Shown: positions 26,204 to 34,859 of the stretch, one piece after another
Layout: the number at the start of each line of letters is the position of its first letter
Position numbering within the stretch: the first letter of the stretch is position 1
Assembly: GCF_023476645.1 (NCBI RefSeq)
Contig: NZ_JAMCOJ010000007.1
Coordinates: 106,843-170,842 of the forward strand
Length of the DNA: 64,000 bases
From: Cellulophaga sp. 20_2_10
GTDB taxonomy: Bacteria > Bacteroidota > Bacteroidia > Flavobacteriales > Flavobacteriaceae
Reading direction: 5' to 3'
Made by a program: the position numbers and the translations under genes
Notes under the pieces: generated by a model
Told to the model about the DNA's origin: nothing
Databases searched by the model: none
The model's input: only the letters and a program-made list of their open reading frames with translations

Positions 26204-27038
26204 TAGTACATATAAAAATAGTTTAAGGTTAGCTTCGAAGTTGGGCATAGCTGTATTGTTGGTTTTTTTTGCTAGTTGTAAAGCAAAAAGGAGCACTACT
26301 AAAAAGAATCATAAAAAAGTTGTTTCTGTATCACCTAGAGGAGATGTTAAAACAACAGGAGAACCATTAGGATTACCAAAAGACGATGGTCGTTTTGTTA
26401 GTTTTGCTATAGAAAATACAGACGATTATATAAATACATTTGCGGCAATAGCCCAAGATGAAATGAAATCTTACGGTATACCAGCAAGTATTACTATAGC
26501 ACAAGGAATTTTAGAAAGTGGCTCCGGAAAAGGTGAGTTGGCTCGTAAAACAAATAATCATTTTGGAATAAAATGCCATACTGGTTGGGAGGGTGATTAT
26601 GATTATCATGATGATGATGAAAAGGGAGAGTGTTTTAGAAAGTACAATCATCCAATGTATTCTTTTAGAGATCATAGCTTATTTTTAACAACAAGAGGTA
26701 GGTATGCTTCTTTGTTTGATTTGCACGCTAATGACTATAAAGGTTGGGCAAAAGGTTTACGCAAGGCCGGCTATGCAACAGATCCTAAATACCCGCAAAA
26801 ATTAATTTATTTAATTGAAAAATACAATCTTCATAAGTTTGATGGGAAGCATAAAGCAGAGCCTAGAAGTCCAAAAGAGTACGTAGTAAAAAAACATAAG
26901 GTAGAAGCAGGTGAAACACTATATGCCATTTCTAAAATGTACTTTATGGGAGTTCCGGAGTTAATGGAGTTAAATAATTTAAAAAATACAAACCTACACG
27001 TAGGTCAAGAACTTATTGTAAAATATACTAAAAATTAA
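26196..27038 (+). CDS. Glucosaminidase (GH73-like) lipoprotein with LysM domain
   Basis: A 280-residue peptidoglycan hydrolase. Lipobox LVFFASCKA (Cys28), basic linker, then a glucosaminidase domain about 70-215 with the acidic ITIAQGILESGSGKGELA (Glu likely catalytic), NNHFGIKCHTGWEG and RGRYASLFDL. A C-terminal LysM (VEAGETLYAISKMYF to NLHVGQELIV) binds cell wall. Domain set and length are standard for flavobacterial autolysins. It starts 8 bases inside the PLP enzyme gene. Confidence 0.93.
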   Translation: MSNSTYKNSLRLASKLGIAVLLVFFASCKAKRSTTKKNHKKVVSVSPRGDVKTTGEPLGLPKDDGRFVSFAIENTDDYINTFAAIAQDEMKSYGIPASITIAQGILESGSGKGELARKTNNHFGIKCHTGWEGDYDYHDDDEKGECFRKYNHPMYSFRDHSLFLTTRGRYASLFDLHANDYKGWAKGLRKAGYATDPKYPQKLIYLIEKYNLHKFDGKHKAEPRSPKEYVVKKHKVEAGETLYAISKMYFMGVPELMELNNLKNTNLHVGQELIVKYTKN

Positions 27039-27047
27039 ATCTTAAAA

Positions 27048-28328
27048 ATGATTTATAAGAGAAGCAGTGAACTTTTTAACGAAGCAAAAAAATACATTCC
27101 TGGTGGTGTAAACTCTCCGGTCAGGGCTTTTAACGCTGTTGGTGGCGAACCAATTTTTGTAAAGGAAGCAAAAGGCGCCTATTTGTATGATGAGGACGGA
27201 AATAAAATTATAGATTATATAGCATCATGGGGGCCATTAATTTTAGGTCACGCTTATGATCCTGTTATTAATGCTGTAATAGAAAAAGCCAAAAAAGGAA
27301 CTTCTTTTGGTATGCCAACAGAGATAGAGACAGAGTTAGCAAAGTTAGCTGTGTCTATGGTTCCTAATATTGATAAAATTAGATTTGTAAATAGCGGGAC
27401 AGAAGCTTGTATGAGTGCTGTGCGTTTAGCAAGAGGTTTTAAAGGAAAAGATAAAATCATAAAATTTGCAGGTTGTTACCATGGCCATTCAGATTCTTTT
27501 TTAATACAAGCGGGTAGTGGAGCGGTTACTTTTGGTAGTCCAAACAGTCCTGGTGTTACAAAAGGTACAGCTAAAGATACTTTGTTGGCAAATTATAATA
27601 ATTTAGCAAGTGTTACAGCGTTAGTAGCTGCTAATAAGGGAGAAATTGCAGCAATTATAATTGAGCCTGTTGCAGGTAATATGGGGTGTATAATACCTTC
27701 TAAGGAATTTATTACAGGTTTAAGAGAAGTTTGTACTAAAGAAGGAATTTTGCTAATTTTTGATGAGGTTATGACTGGCTTTCGTTTAGGAAGAGGAGGA
27801 GCACAGGAAATTTTAGGTATAGATGCAGATATTGTAACTTTTGGTAAGGTTATAGGTGGCGGATTACCTGTTGGCGCTTTTGCTGCACGTGATGAAATTA
27901 TGGATTATTTAGCGCCAAACGGACCTGTTTACCAAGCAGGAACCTTAAGTGGTAACCCATTAGCTATGAGCGCAGGTTTGGCTATGTTGACAGAGTTAAA
28001 TAATAATCCTGATATTTTCAGAAGCTTAGCAGATAAAACGGAATACTTACATAAAGGTTTAGAAAAGGCTTTAGATAAAAAGGGAATAGCGTACCAAATA
28101 AATAGATTTGGAAGTATGATTTCTGTACATTTTACTGATGAACCAGTTGTAGATTTTGCTTCTTCAGCGAAAGGAAATAACGATACTTTTAAAAAGTATT
28201 TTCACGGAATGCTAGACAAAGGTGTTTACTTACCGCCAAGTGCTTTTGAAAGTTATTTTTTAAACGATGCATTATCGTATAAAGATTTAGATGATACTAT
28301 TGCGGCTTTAGAAAGTTTAGAGTTGTAG
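27048..28328 (+). CDS. hemL: Glutamate-1-semialdehyde 2,1-aminomutase
   Basis: A 426-residue class III aminotransferase that converts glutamate-1-semialdehyde to 5-aminolevulinate, the committed tetrapyrrole precursor. Motifs: [13 protein letters not shown] (16-28), [18 protein letters not shown] (113-130), CYHGHSD (143-149), [19 protein letters not shown] (236-254) and the PLP lysine Lys267 in [16 protein letters not shown]. Complete and ordinary. Last of the four-gene run, with a terminator just after it. Confidence 0.97.
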   Translation: MIYKRSSELFNEAKKYIPGGVNSPVRAFNAVGGEPIFVKEAKGAYLYDEDGNKIIDYIASWGPLILGHAYDPVINAVIEKAKKGTSFGMPTEIETELAKLAVSMVPNIDKIRFVNSGTEACMSAVRLARGFKGKDKIIKFAGCYHGHSDSFLIQAGSGAVTFGSPNSPGVTKGTAKDTLLANYNNLASVTALVAANKGEIAAIIIEPVAGNMGCIIPSKEFITGLREVCTKEGILLIFDEVMTGFRLGRGGAQEILGIDADIVTFGKVIGGGLPVGAFAARDEIMDYLAPNGPVYQAGTLSGNPLAMSAGLAMLTELNNNPDIFRSLADKTEYLHKGLEKALDKKGIAYQINRFGSMISVHFTDEPVVDFASSAKGNNDTFKKYFHGMLDKGVYLPPSAFESYFLNDALSYKDLDDTIAALESLEL

Positions 28329-28348
28329 TACTTAATTTGAATAAATAA

Positions 28349-28376
28349 AAAAAGGAGCCATATTTGGCTCCTTTTT
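28349..28376. terminator. Bidirectional terminator between hemL and the Spy-like gene
   Basis: A 12-base-pair stem (AAAAAGGAGCCA with TGGCTCCTTTTT) and 4-base loop, with flanking A and T runs, between convergent genes. Confidence 0.85.
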
Positions 28377-28380
28377 AGTT

Positions 28381-28920
28381 TTAAGACTTCATTGTCTTTT
28401 CTCTTTTTTCCATTCTGTCGTCCCTATTTATCCTAGTTCTTTTATCTTGAGCATTCTGCGTACCTCTTTTTTTTAGAGAGTGAGACTTTCTTTTGTGCAT
28501 TTTACTCCATTGTGCATATTGATCTTTGGATAAGATTTTTTGCAATGCTCTTTTATGCTTTATTTGATGATCTAATTTTGCATTCGCTTGGGCATACTTT
28601 TTCTCTGGAGATAATTTAGAATGTTCTTTTTTATCTTTTCTTTCTTCTCTTTTTTGTTGAATTAATTCAGCGTTTTTTAGATTTAGCATTTCAATTTTAG
28701 ATTGCTGCGCATCTGATAAATCTAAAGCAAGTGTCATTCTTTTAGTCTGCAAAACAGCTATTTGCTCTGGCGTAAATTTTGCCATTTTATGCATTCCTTT
28801 TTTGCCGCCTTTTTTTCTATGCGTTTTATGTTTTGTGTCTTTAGAATCTCTTTGTTTTTCTTGTGCAGAAATAGTTAAAATGCCTAGCATTAAAACCATT
28901 ATAAATGTTATTTTTTTCAT
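28381..28920 (-). CDS. Spy/CpxP-like periplasmic basic protein
   Basis: A 179-residue exported protein: signal peptide 1-19 (ends ILTISA before QEKQ), a Lys/His-rich stretch (HKTHRKKGGKKGMHKMAKFT), then a Spy-like helical hairpin with FTPEQIAVLQTKRMTLALDL, LSDAQQSKIEMLNLKNAELI and LQKILSKDQYAQWSKM (an LTxxQ-type motif). The tail is strongly basic. Spy/CpxP relatives are periplasmic chaperones or metal/stress sensors; the exact role here is not known. Single gene. Confidence 0.8.
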   Translation of the reverse strand: MKKITFIMVLMLGILTISAQEKQRDSKDTKHKTHRKKGGKKGMHKMAKFTPEQIAVLQTKRMTLALDLSDAQQSKIEMLNLKNAELIQQKREERKDKKEHSKLSPEKKYAQANAKLDHQIKHKRALQKILSKDQYAQWSKMHKRKSHSLKKRGTQNAQDKRTRINRDDRMEKREKTMKS

Positions 28921-29020
28921 ACTACTATTTTTTATAGTTCTCTATTTTGACATTAGATTTTTAAAATAGTTTAATAGCAATGTGCCTTTTAGTATGAATT
29001 TAACATTAATTATAAGACAT

Positions 29021-29058
29021 AAAAAAAGTCTGAAACCCTAAAGTTTCAGACTTTTTTT
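29021..29058. terminator. Terminator of the 59-residue protein gene
   Basis: A 16-base perfect stem (GTCTGAAAC with GTTTCAGAC plus flanking A7/T7) with a 6-base loop, 16 bases past the stop of the small leftward gene. Symmetric A and T runs let it work in both directions. Confidence 0.9.
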
Positions 29059-29074
29059 TACTTTTTCAATACGC

Positions 29075-29254
29075 CTATTCTTCTTCAGTTAACTGAACAA
29101 TTAAGTCATTATTGTTTGTACTCTCTTCTAGGTTGTGAAGTTGAGCAGTGTTACCTTTTTCATCTAAAACATTTTCACTATCCATTGCTCCGTAAGCAAT
29201 AATAGCAAGAACTAAACAAGAAAAATAAACTAAGCTTTTTAATTTATATGACAT
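29075..29254 (-). CDS. 59-residue single-helix small membrane or exported protein
   Basis: Read directly from the minus strand: MSYKLKSLVYFSCLVLAIIA starts it, with a hydrophobic helix at about 8-23, then an acidic/polar tail (DSENVLDEKG, ending LIVQLTEEE). It has an ATG start, a stop at 29075, a perfect -7 element (TATCTTTG, minus strand 29293-29286) about 32 bases upstream and a strong terminator 16 bases after the stop, so it is a complete transcription unit. I do not recognise the family. It is a lone small gene between the Spy-like protein and the metalloprotease. Confidence 0.65.
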   Translation of the reverse strand: MSYKLKSLVYFSCLVLAIIAYGAMDSENVLDEKGNTAQLHNLEESTNNNDLIVQLTEEE

Positions 29255-29538
29255 AAGATTTGGGGTTTTTATATCGGTTCTATATCAAAGATACCTAGGT
29301 TAATTAATAATTAAAAACTCTTGTTGTAAAACATCCATATAATAGTTGTGAAACATCAATATTATGTGGTTTACTCTCTGCAATATATTAAAAAAAATGA
29401 ATAAACAGGATAAAGTGCAAAGTTAAATAGATGAAATACACATATTTGGTCTATTTAATATAAAAATAGTGGTGAAGCTGTTGTAAAAGTGTAGCAAAAT
29501 TGTTGTGTAGCCTAGGAGTTTGTTTATGAGTTTGTTAC
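29255..29538. other. Non-coding spacer
   Basis: AT-rich intergenic region upstream of the small gene. Besides the -7 element near 29286 I see no gene, RNA or repeat. Confidence 0.6.
29286..29293 (-). promoter_or_regulatory. -7 element of the 59-residue gene
   Basis: Minus-strand TATCTTTG fits TAnnTTTG exactly. The -33 TTG is not evident at the standard distance. Confidence 0.5.
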
Positions 29539-29577
29539 AAAAAAAAAGGCTGCAATGTATGTAACATTGCAGCCTTT
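29539..29577 (-). terminator. Terminator of the zinc metalloprotease gene
   Basis: A 14-base-pair stem (AAAGGCTGCAATGT with ACATTGCAGCCTTT) and 5-base loop, followed on the minus strand by a T run (A run 29539-29547), 23 bases beyond the stop. Confidence 0.85.
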
Positions 29578-29599
29578 AGGATAAGGTGTTTTGCCTGTT

Positions 29600-32080
29600 T
29601 TATTTAGGGTCTAAAATAGCACCTATTCTTTCTTGTATATCTTTTAAGTGAGCTCTTCTAATTCCTGAAGAGTTGGCAGCTGCAGATTTTACAGAACGCT
29701 CTAACGTTTGTAATTCTGCTCTAACAACCGCTCTAATATCAGACTGACTCACATTTACAGCGGTACCAAACCTTGAAGATTTAGGATCAGTTGTCATTAA
29801 GTATTCCATACGGTCTACATAAGCACGTTGTAAATTACGTCTATAGGTGTCAATAGATTTTCCTGTACTAAGTTCTTTCCAGATGCCTTTTCTTACATCT
29901 GACATCATTGTAGTAAGGTTGTATGCTTCAGAACCGTTTAAGGCTTCGTTTTCTATCATACGAGCCATTCTGCCAGTATCTAAAAGATTGCTTAACGTTC
30001 TAGACTGTGTGCTTCTAATACGCTCTACAGCGCCAGCATTTTCTATTTTATTAAGTATGTTGTTGTCCAGTAACCAAGTTGGTGTTGTAAACAATTGCTT
30101 GTGTAAAAATTGAACTGCTCTTTTTTGCTTTTCTTTTGCTACGTGAGAGTAAACATCGCCTTCTTGATCGTATGTTTTATAATTTTCATACACACCACCT
30201 ACGTTATTAGAAACGTGTCCCATATATCTGTTGTACTGTCCTAGTACTTGACCGTATAACTCATCTAGATCGTCATAAGATTTACCATCTTCTGCAGTCC
30301 ATTTAATTAAGTTAGGAACAATTCTTTTTAAGTTAGCGATACCATAATCACTAGCTTTCATTGCATCATCACCTAAATCTTCGGTTTGTGAACTAGGGTC
30401 TATAACACCAAATTGTTGTTTTCCAAAACGGTAAAGAGGATCGCCGGCGTGCTTTAAAATCCAGCTATCTAAAGTTTTCTTTTCATCTTTAGCAGATTTA
30501 TCCATAATAGGACGGTAACCCCAGCTAATAGAATATTTATCATAGATACCAATATTTGGCATTAAAGCAACACCTTCATCACCAGGTTGTGCTACGTAAT
30601 TAAAACGAGCATAATCCATAATTGATGGAGCAGTACTATATTTTTTTGTAAAAGATGCAGAACGTAAAGAATCTACAGGGTACGCAGAACTACTTCCCAT
30701 GTTATGAGGTAAGCCTAAAGTATGACCAACTTCATGAGAAGATACAAAACGTATTAATCTACCCATAACTTCTGTTTTAAACTCAACACCTCTAGCATCT
30801 GGGTTAATAGCTGCAGTTTGTATAAAGTACCAGTTGCGTAACAAAGTCATTACGTTATGGTACCAGTTAATATCTGACTCTAATATTTCTCCAGTTCTTG
30901 GATCACTTACGTGAGGGCCATTTGCATTAGGAATTGGAGAAGCTAAATACCTAACAACAGAATATCTAACATCTTCTGCAGACCACTCAGGATCTTCTTC
31001 TGGAGTAGGAGGTGTTTTTGCAACAATTGCATTTTTAAAACCAGCAGCTTCAAAAGCAACTTGCCAATCTTCTATACCTTGCTTAATAAAAGGAACCCAT
31101 TCTTCTGGTGTAGCCCTGTCTATGTAATAAACAATTTGTTTTTTAGGTTCTACAAGTTCCCCTTTTTTAAATTTTTCAAGATCTTCATCTTTAACTTCTA
31201 ATCTCCATCTATCTAAATAGGTAACAGATTTACTTTTTTGTGCATCTAAACCATAATCTACTTGACTGCGAGCAAACCAACCAACACGTTCATCAAAATA
31301 ACGTCTTTTCATAGGGTTATTAGGAAGTAAAATCATAGAGTTGTTAATCTCTAATGTAATAGATCCTAAGGCAGAGTTAGATGGTGGGTTACCAGCAAAA
31401 TATGTTTTTACGTGTCTAGCTTCAATATTTAAAGGGTAGCTTTTTACACTTTCAATATAACTTCTACTATCGTCTAAACGGCTAACTTTGTATTGTTTTC
31501 TGTTACGCTCCGGTAAGCCTAGTGTTTTTACATCTTTTTCAAAAAAATCATTAATTTCTATTACCGTTGTAGGGTTAATAGAATCTTTTTTTAATGCTTT
31601 AATATCAAAAGAATATAAAACTGGTTCTAGGTTAGAGTTCATAACCGCTTCGTGTACAGGAAGTTTTTCGTCTGCAACAATGCTGGTAGACATAATACGT
31701 AGAAGGACTTTTTTGTCTTTCTTCTCCCAGCGTAACATCTGCGTGTTAATTTTACCACCACCAAATCCTAGTCCGGTTGCTGTTTTTGATATTCTACTAA
31801 CCATTAACATTTCTTTGTTTAACAAAGAATCTGGAATTTCGTAATAGCGTTTATCATCTACAGTATGTACTTTAAAAAGACCTTCGTCTGTTACGGCGTC
31901 TTTAGTAATTACTTTACTGTAAGGTAAAATGTCTCCTTTTTTTGGTTTAGCAGCGGGAGTTTCTGTTTTAGCATTTTTCTTGCTTTTCTTGTTTTTCTTT
32001 TTAGACTGAGCTTCTATTGTGGTTAATGAACCAAATAAAAAAACAGCTAATAGAAGTTTGGTGAGTAAACTTTTAATCAT
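29600..32080 (-). CDS. Zinc-dependent metalloprotease (gluzincin/metzincin-like, DUF5117/DUF5118 family)
   Basis: An 826-residue exported protease. Signal peptide 1-24 (ends LTTIEAQ) and a Lys-rich stretch (KKKNKKSKKNAK) precede DUF5118/DUF5117-type beta domains (about 50-430). The active site HEVGHTLGLPHN lies near residue 446, with a later Met-turn-like SIMDYARFNYVA, a metzincin pattern. The C-terminal helical domain has YMGHVSNNVGGVYENY. Proteins of this family are common in marine Bacteroidota; substrates are unknown. It is a single gene with a strong terminator. Confidence 0.92.
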   Translation of the reverse strand: MIKSLLTKLLLAVFLFGSLTTIEAQSKKKNKKSKKNAKTETPAAKPKKGDILPYSKVITKDAVTDEGLFKVHTVDDKRYYEIPDSLLNKEMLMVSRISKTATGLGFGGGKINTQMLRWEKKDKKVLLRIMSTSIVADEKLPVHEAVMNSNLEPVLYSFDIKALKKDSINPTTVIEINDFFEKDVKTLGLPERNRKQYKVSRLDDSRSYIESVKSYPLNIEARHVKTYFAGNPPSNSALGSITLEINNSMILLPNNPMKRRYFDERVGWFARSQVDYGLDAQKSKSVTYLDRWRLEVKDEDLEKFKKGELVEPKKQIVYYIDRATPEEWVPFIKQGIEDWQVAFEAAGFKNAIVAKTPPTPEEDPEWSAEDVRYSVVRYLASPIPNANGPHVSDPRTGEILESDINWYHNVMTLLRNWYFIQTAAINPDARGVEFKTEVMGRLIRFVSSHEVGHTLGLPHNMGSSSAYPVDSLRSASFTKKYSTAPSIMDYARFNYVAQPGDEGVALMPNIGIYDKYSISWGYRPIMDKSAKDEKKTLDSWILKHAGDPLYRFGKQQFGVIDPSSQTEDLGDDAMKASDYGIANLKRIVPNLIKWTAEDGKSYDDLDELYGQVLGQYNRYMGHVSNNVGGVYENYKTYDQEGDVYSHVAKEKQKRAVQFLHKQLFTTPTWLLDNNILNKIENAGAVERIRSTQSRTLSNLLDTGRMARMIENEALNGSEAYNLTTMMSDVRKGIWKELSTGKSIDTYRRNLQRAYVDRMEYLMTTDPKSSRFGTAVNVSQSDIRAVVRAELQTLERSVKSAAANSSGIRRAHLKDIQERIGAILDPK

Positions 32081-32592
32081 TGTTAGTTTGAGTTTAATTT
32101 TTTGAATGAAACAAATAAAAGTAAAATATTCTTAATTCTATGTTAAGGATATCATAACAAAAAAATGCTTAGTATCAATTTTAAGGCTACTTAAGATTTT
32201 GGTTCTAAGGTTTTTATAATTTATTTAACACATCTTAACATTTGTTAAAAAAAATGATATTTAACTGTAATTATGTTAAAATTTTAGTTTTATTGTAACT
32301 TTTCGATTTATTATTCGTCTATTTAAGTAACAATCAACAACAAAAAGCATTATAAGATTCTCTTTGTAAGATTGAATTAGTCGATTGAATAGCCTCTGCA
32401 ATGCAGGGGCTATTCTATTTGTACTTTTTTATTAAAAAGGAATATAGTGTAAATGTGTACATTAGAATTAAAGCGCGCAAAAGCTAGTACGTTAGGAGGT
32501 GTTGCCGTTAAGCATAAAAGCAGGGCTACTTGCCATTGGTACAACTAATATATTTGCGAGCATAGTAGAACGTAATAACAAGTCAGTTTTTA
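32081..32592. other. Intergenic region with one strong hairpin
   Basis: About 510 bases without a convincing gene. It holds the metalloprotease 5' region, an AT-rich stretch and the hairpin at 32387-32415. A 31-codon ORF (32453-32548, MCTLELKRAKASTLGGVAVK...) begins after a purine-rich stretch but has no family resemblance and I treat it as unproven. Confidence 0.6.
32387..32430 (+). ncRNA. Possible short RNA or terminator hairpin
   Basis: A 13-base-pair stem (GAATAGCCTCTGC with GCAGGGGCTATTC, one G-U pair) with a 3-base loop is followed by TATTTGTAC and six T. A near-consensus -7 element (TCTCTTTG, 32359-32366) lies 20 bases before it. No rightward gene precedes it, so a short independent RNA is possible. 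No known RNA family recognised. Confidence 0.3.
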
Positions 32593-34101
32593 TTAATTTT
32601 CTCTCGCAAGTTGTACTAATTCTAAAGTTGTTTGGTAAAGAGGTTTGTTCTCCATTTTACTTTTTAGCCAAGCATAAAAGCTCATTACAAAAATATCTTC
32701 TTTTTCTTTCCCTACCCATTCAAAAGAGCTTTGTACCTTGTTTTTAAACTCAGCTGTTTGTATAAACGGGGGGTCTTTGTAATATGCTTCTATAAAAGAT
32801 AGGTATGTTATTGCTCGTTGCTGTTTAATTTGCTTTAGGTAACTAAAGTAATTTCTTTTAAAGCTAAGTAATCTAGATTCTACTAAGTTTATATTGTCTA
32901 GTTCTATGTGTAGAATAATTTCGATTAAGTTTTTTTTAATAACCCATTCCTTACCTGCTTTACTTTCGTAATAATTATCTGTGTGGTAAAATTTAGAGAA
33001 AATACCGTGTGCGTCTTTATATCTTTTGGCTTGTATATAAAACATAATTAAACTTAAGTGTATTTTTAAGAGCGAATCTAAATCTTCATGCTTGGTATTT
33101 GTATGCTGTTCTAATATTTCTATGGCTGTTTTTTGTTGATTAGAATAGTTTGCATTTAAGGCTAGTAAAAACTGATGTTTTAGTTTAAAAGTAGTGTAGT
33201 GCTTTTTTCTATTTAGGAGCATTTGGGTTTCCATTTGCTCTAGGTAATTTAAAGATTCTTTAAATTTCTTATTTCTAAATAAGGTATTTGCAATTAAAAA
33301 AAGAACTTGAATATGGTAGTATAATTGCTTGCTCTGACTTTTGTGTGTTTTTAAAATAGAGTAGGTTTCTATTATAAAAGGTTCTGTTTTTAAATAATCA
33401 TTAGTTACAAATGCTGGTATGGTTACCAAAGTAATTAATTGATATAAAGATTTAAAAGACATAGATTCGGTTACAGAAATATGGTGATCTTGCAATGTGG
33501 TCTTTAATAATGTTTCTATATCTATAATATCTCCTTTGTAGGTAATGTTGTGTAGTGTTTGTCGCATTTTTGCATACACAATGTTTAGTTGGTCTTCTAT
33601 AAAAAGGTTTTTTTGGTTGGCTTTAAATGTTTTAATAAGACTATTAATCTCTATTTCTGGATTTGCATATGCATACTGAATTTTTGTATGGTAAATTTCA
33701 TTAAGGATGGAAAATAAGTAGTGTGCCTCTGCTAATGCTTCTGCTTTGTCTAAAATTTTATAAGCCAGTTTGTATTGCTGGTTGTGTAAAAAAGAACGAG
33801 AGGCAAGTATGTATTTAATGACTTGCATATCTACTGAGTTTTCTTCCTCTAAGTTTATATTGGCAATAAAATCTATTAAAGATTGATAAACCCGTTTTCT
33901 TAAGGCGTGGTACGCATTCTTTTTATTTGAGTTATATAGGGCGAGGCAAATTTCTGATGAAGACAATTCGTTTTGCTGCAATAGCTTAAATAGTTGAATG
34001 TTTTTAATGTCATTTCTTTTGTTCTTTTTCTTCAAATAAGTAACAAATTGTTGTTGTTCTTCAATAGTGAGTGTAGAAATAATTAAGTTTAAATCGGTCA
34101 T
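32593..34101 (-). CDS. Helical-repeat (TPR-like) cytoplasmic protein, unknown function
   Basis: A 502-residue protein with no signal peptide, almost wholly predicted helices with TPR-like pairs: YKLAYKILDKAEALAEAHYL, KKFKESLNYLEQMETQML, NQQKTAIEILEQHTN and YKDAHGIFSKFY. The N-terminus (IISTLTIEEQQQFVTYLKKK) is like other Bacteroidota proteins with a short helical head followed by repeats. I recognise no enzyme motif. Likely a protein-protein scaffold. It is alone, with divergent yiaA on its upstream side. Confidence 0.75.
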   Translation of the reverse strand: MTDLNLIISTLTIEEQQQFVTYLKKKNKRNDIKNIQLFKLLQQNELSSSEICLALYNSNKKNAYHALRKRVYQSLIDFIANINLEEENSVDMQVIKYILASRSFLHNQQYKLAYKILDKAEALAEAHYLFSILNEIYHTKIQYAYANPEIEINSLIKTFKANQKNLFIEDQLNIVYAKMRQTLHNITYKGDIIDIETLLKTTLQDHHISVTESMSFKSLYQLITLVTIPAFVTNDYLKTEPFIIETYSILKTHKSQSKQLYYHIQVLFLIANTLFRNKKFKESLNYLEQMETQMLLNRKKHYTTFKLKHQFLLALNANYSNQQKTAIEILEQHTNTKHEDLDSLLKIHLSLIMFYIQAKRYKDAHGIFSKFYHTDNYYESKAGKEWVIKKNLIEIILHIELDNINLVESRLLSFKRNYFSYLKQIKQQRAITYLSFIEAYYKDPPFIQTAEFKNKVQSSFEWVGKEKEDIFVMSFYAWLKSKMENKPLYQTTLELVQLAREN

Positions 34102-34196
34102 TTAGTCGTCAGTTATTTTTGGTGTAGAATATATAAATATAATGTATTTTGATGGTTTAATGTAAAATATATCGTCAGTTTTACGTAAAACTTGTG

Positions 34197-34227
34197 TTGC
34201 TGTAACCTTAAAAGCGTTACATCTTTG
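34197..34227 (+). promoter_or_regulatory. yiaA-like gene promoter
   Basis: TTG (34197-34199), 20 bases, CATCTTTG (34220-34227; one mismatch to TAnnTTTG), 25 bases before the ATG at 34253. Confidence 0.55.
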
Positions 34228-34252
34228 CATCATAATCAAAACAAAAAATATT

Positions 34253-34732
34253 ATGGATTATCAAACAAATGTTTCAGTAGATAAAGAGTCAAAATTAAAA
34301 AAGAAAAAAGTTAAAAAGGTATACGATCAAAGACCAACACCGGCATTTATTGGAGCCGCATGGACATCTTTATGTGTGGGTATGGTTGCTTTCTGTATTG
34401 GCTTATGGAATGCAGAAATGTTACTAAATGAAAAAGGATATTACTTTACAATTCTTCTTTTTGGCTTGTTCTCTGTTATATCTCTACAAAAGGCAGTTAG
34501 AGATAAGTTAGAAGGGGTGCAGGTAACAGATATTTATTACGGTATAAGTTGGTTTGCTGCAACAGCATCTATTGTGTTATTAGTTGTTGGTTTATGGAAT
34601 GCCGATTTGTTATTAAGTGAAAAAGGATTTTACGGGATGTCTTATTTGCTATGTCTTTTTTCTGCTATCGCCGTACAGAAAAACACAAGAGATATTAAGT
34701 ATATAGAAGATAATGATAAAAATGAAGAGTAG
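34253..34732 (+). CDS. YiaA/YiaB-type inner-membrane protein
   Basis: A 159-residue protein with a basic head (KLKKKKVKKVYDQRP) and two homologous YiaAB helical pairs: FIGAAWTSLCVGMVAFCIGL with WNAEMLLNEKGYYF, and WFAATASIVLLVVGL with WNADLLLSEKGFYG. The internal duplication is visible in the LWNA(E/D)xLLxEKG(Y/F) motif. Four transmembrane helices. Function unknown; the family is a widespread small membrane protein. Single gene with promoter and bidirectional terminator. Confidence 0.93.
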   Translation: MDYQTNVSVDKESKLKKKKVKKVYDQRPTPAFIGAAWTSLCVGMVAFCIGLWNAEMLLNEKGYYFTILLFGLFSVISLQKAVRDKLEGVQVTDIYYGISWFAATASIVLLVVGLWNADLLLSEKGFYGMSYLLCLFSAIAVQKNTRDIKYIEDNDKNEE

Positions 34733-34802
34733 TTTAAAAACTATTTAAAGAGTTAAAACAAACACAAGCTATTTGTTTTGATGAAGGTTATTAGTTTAAC
34801 CA

Positions 34803-34834
34803 AAAACAGCGTTACTAAAAAGTAACGCTGTTTT
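34803..34834. terminator. Bidirectional terminator between yiaA-like gene and lysS
   Basis: A 14-base-pair stem (AAAACAGCGTTACT with AGTAACGCTGTTTT), 4-base A loop, between convergent genes. Confidence 0.85.
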
Positions 34835-34859
34835 AAATTTATATGGTTTTGTAGTCTAG

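Noticed and set aside
32453..32548. 31-codon ORF (MCTLELKRAKASTLGGVAVK...)
   Set aside because: It has a purine-rich upstream stretch, but no family resemblance, no promoter of its own and no independent evidence; too short to call.
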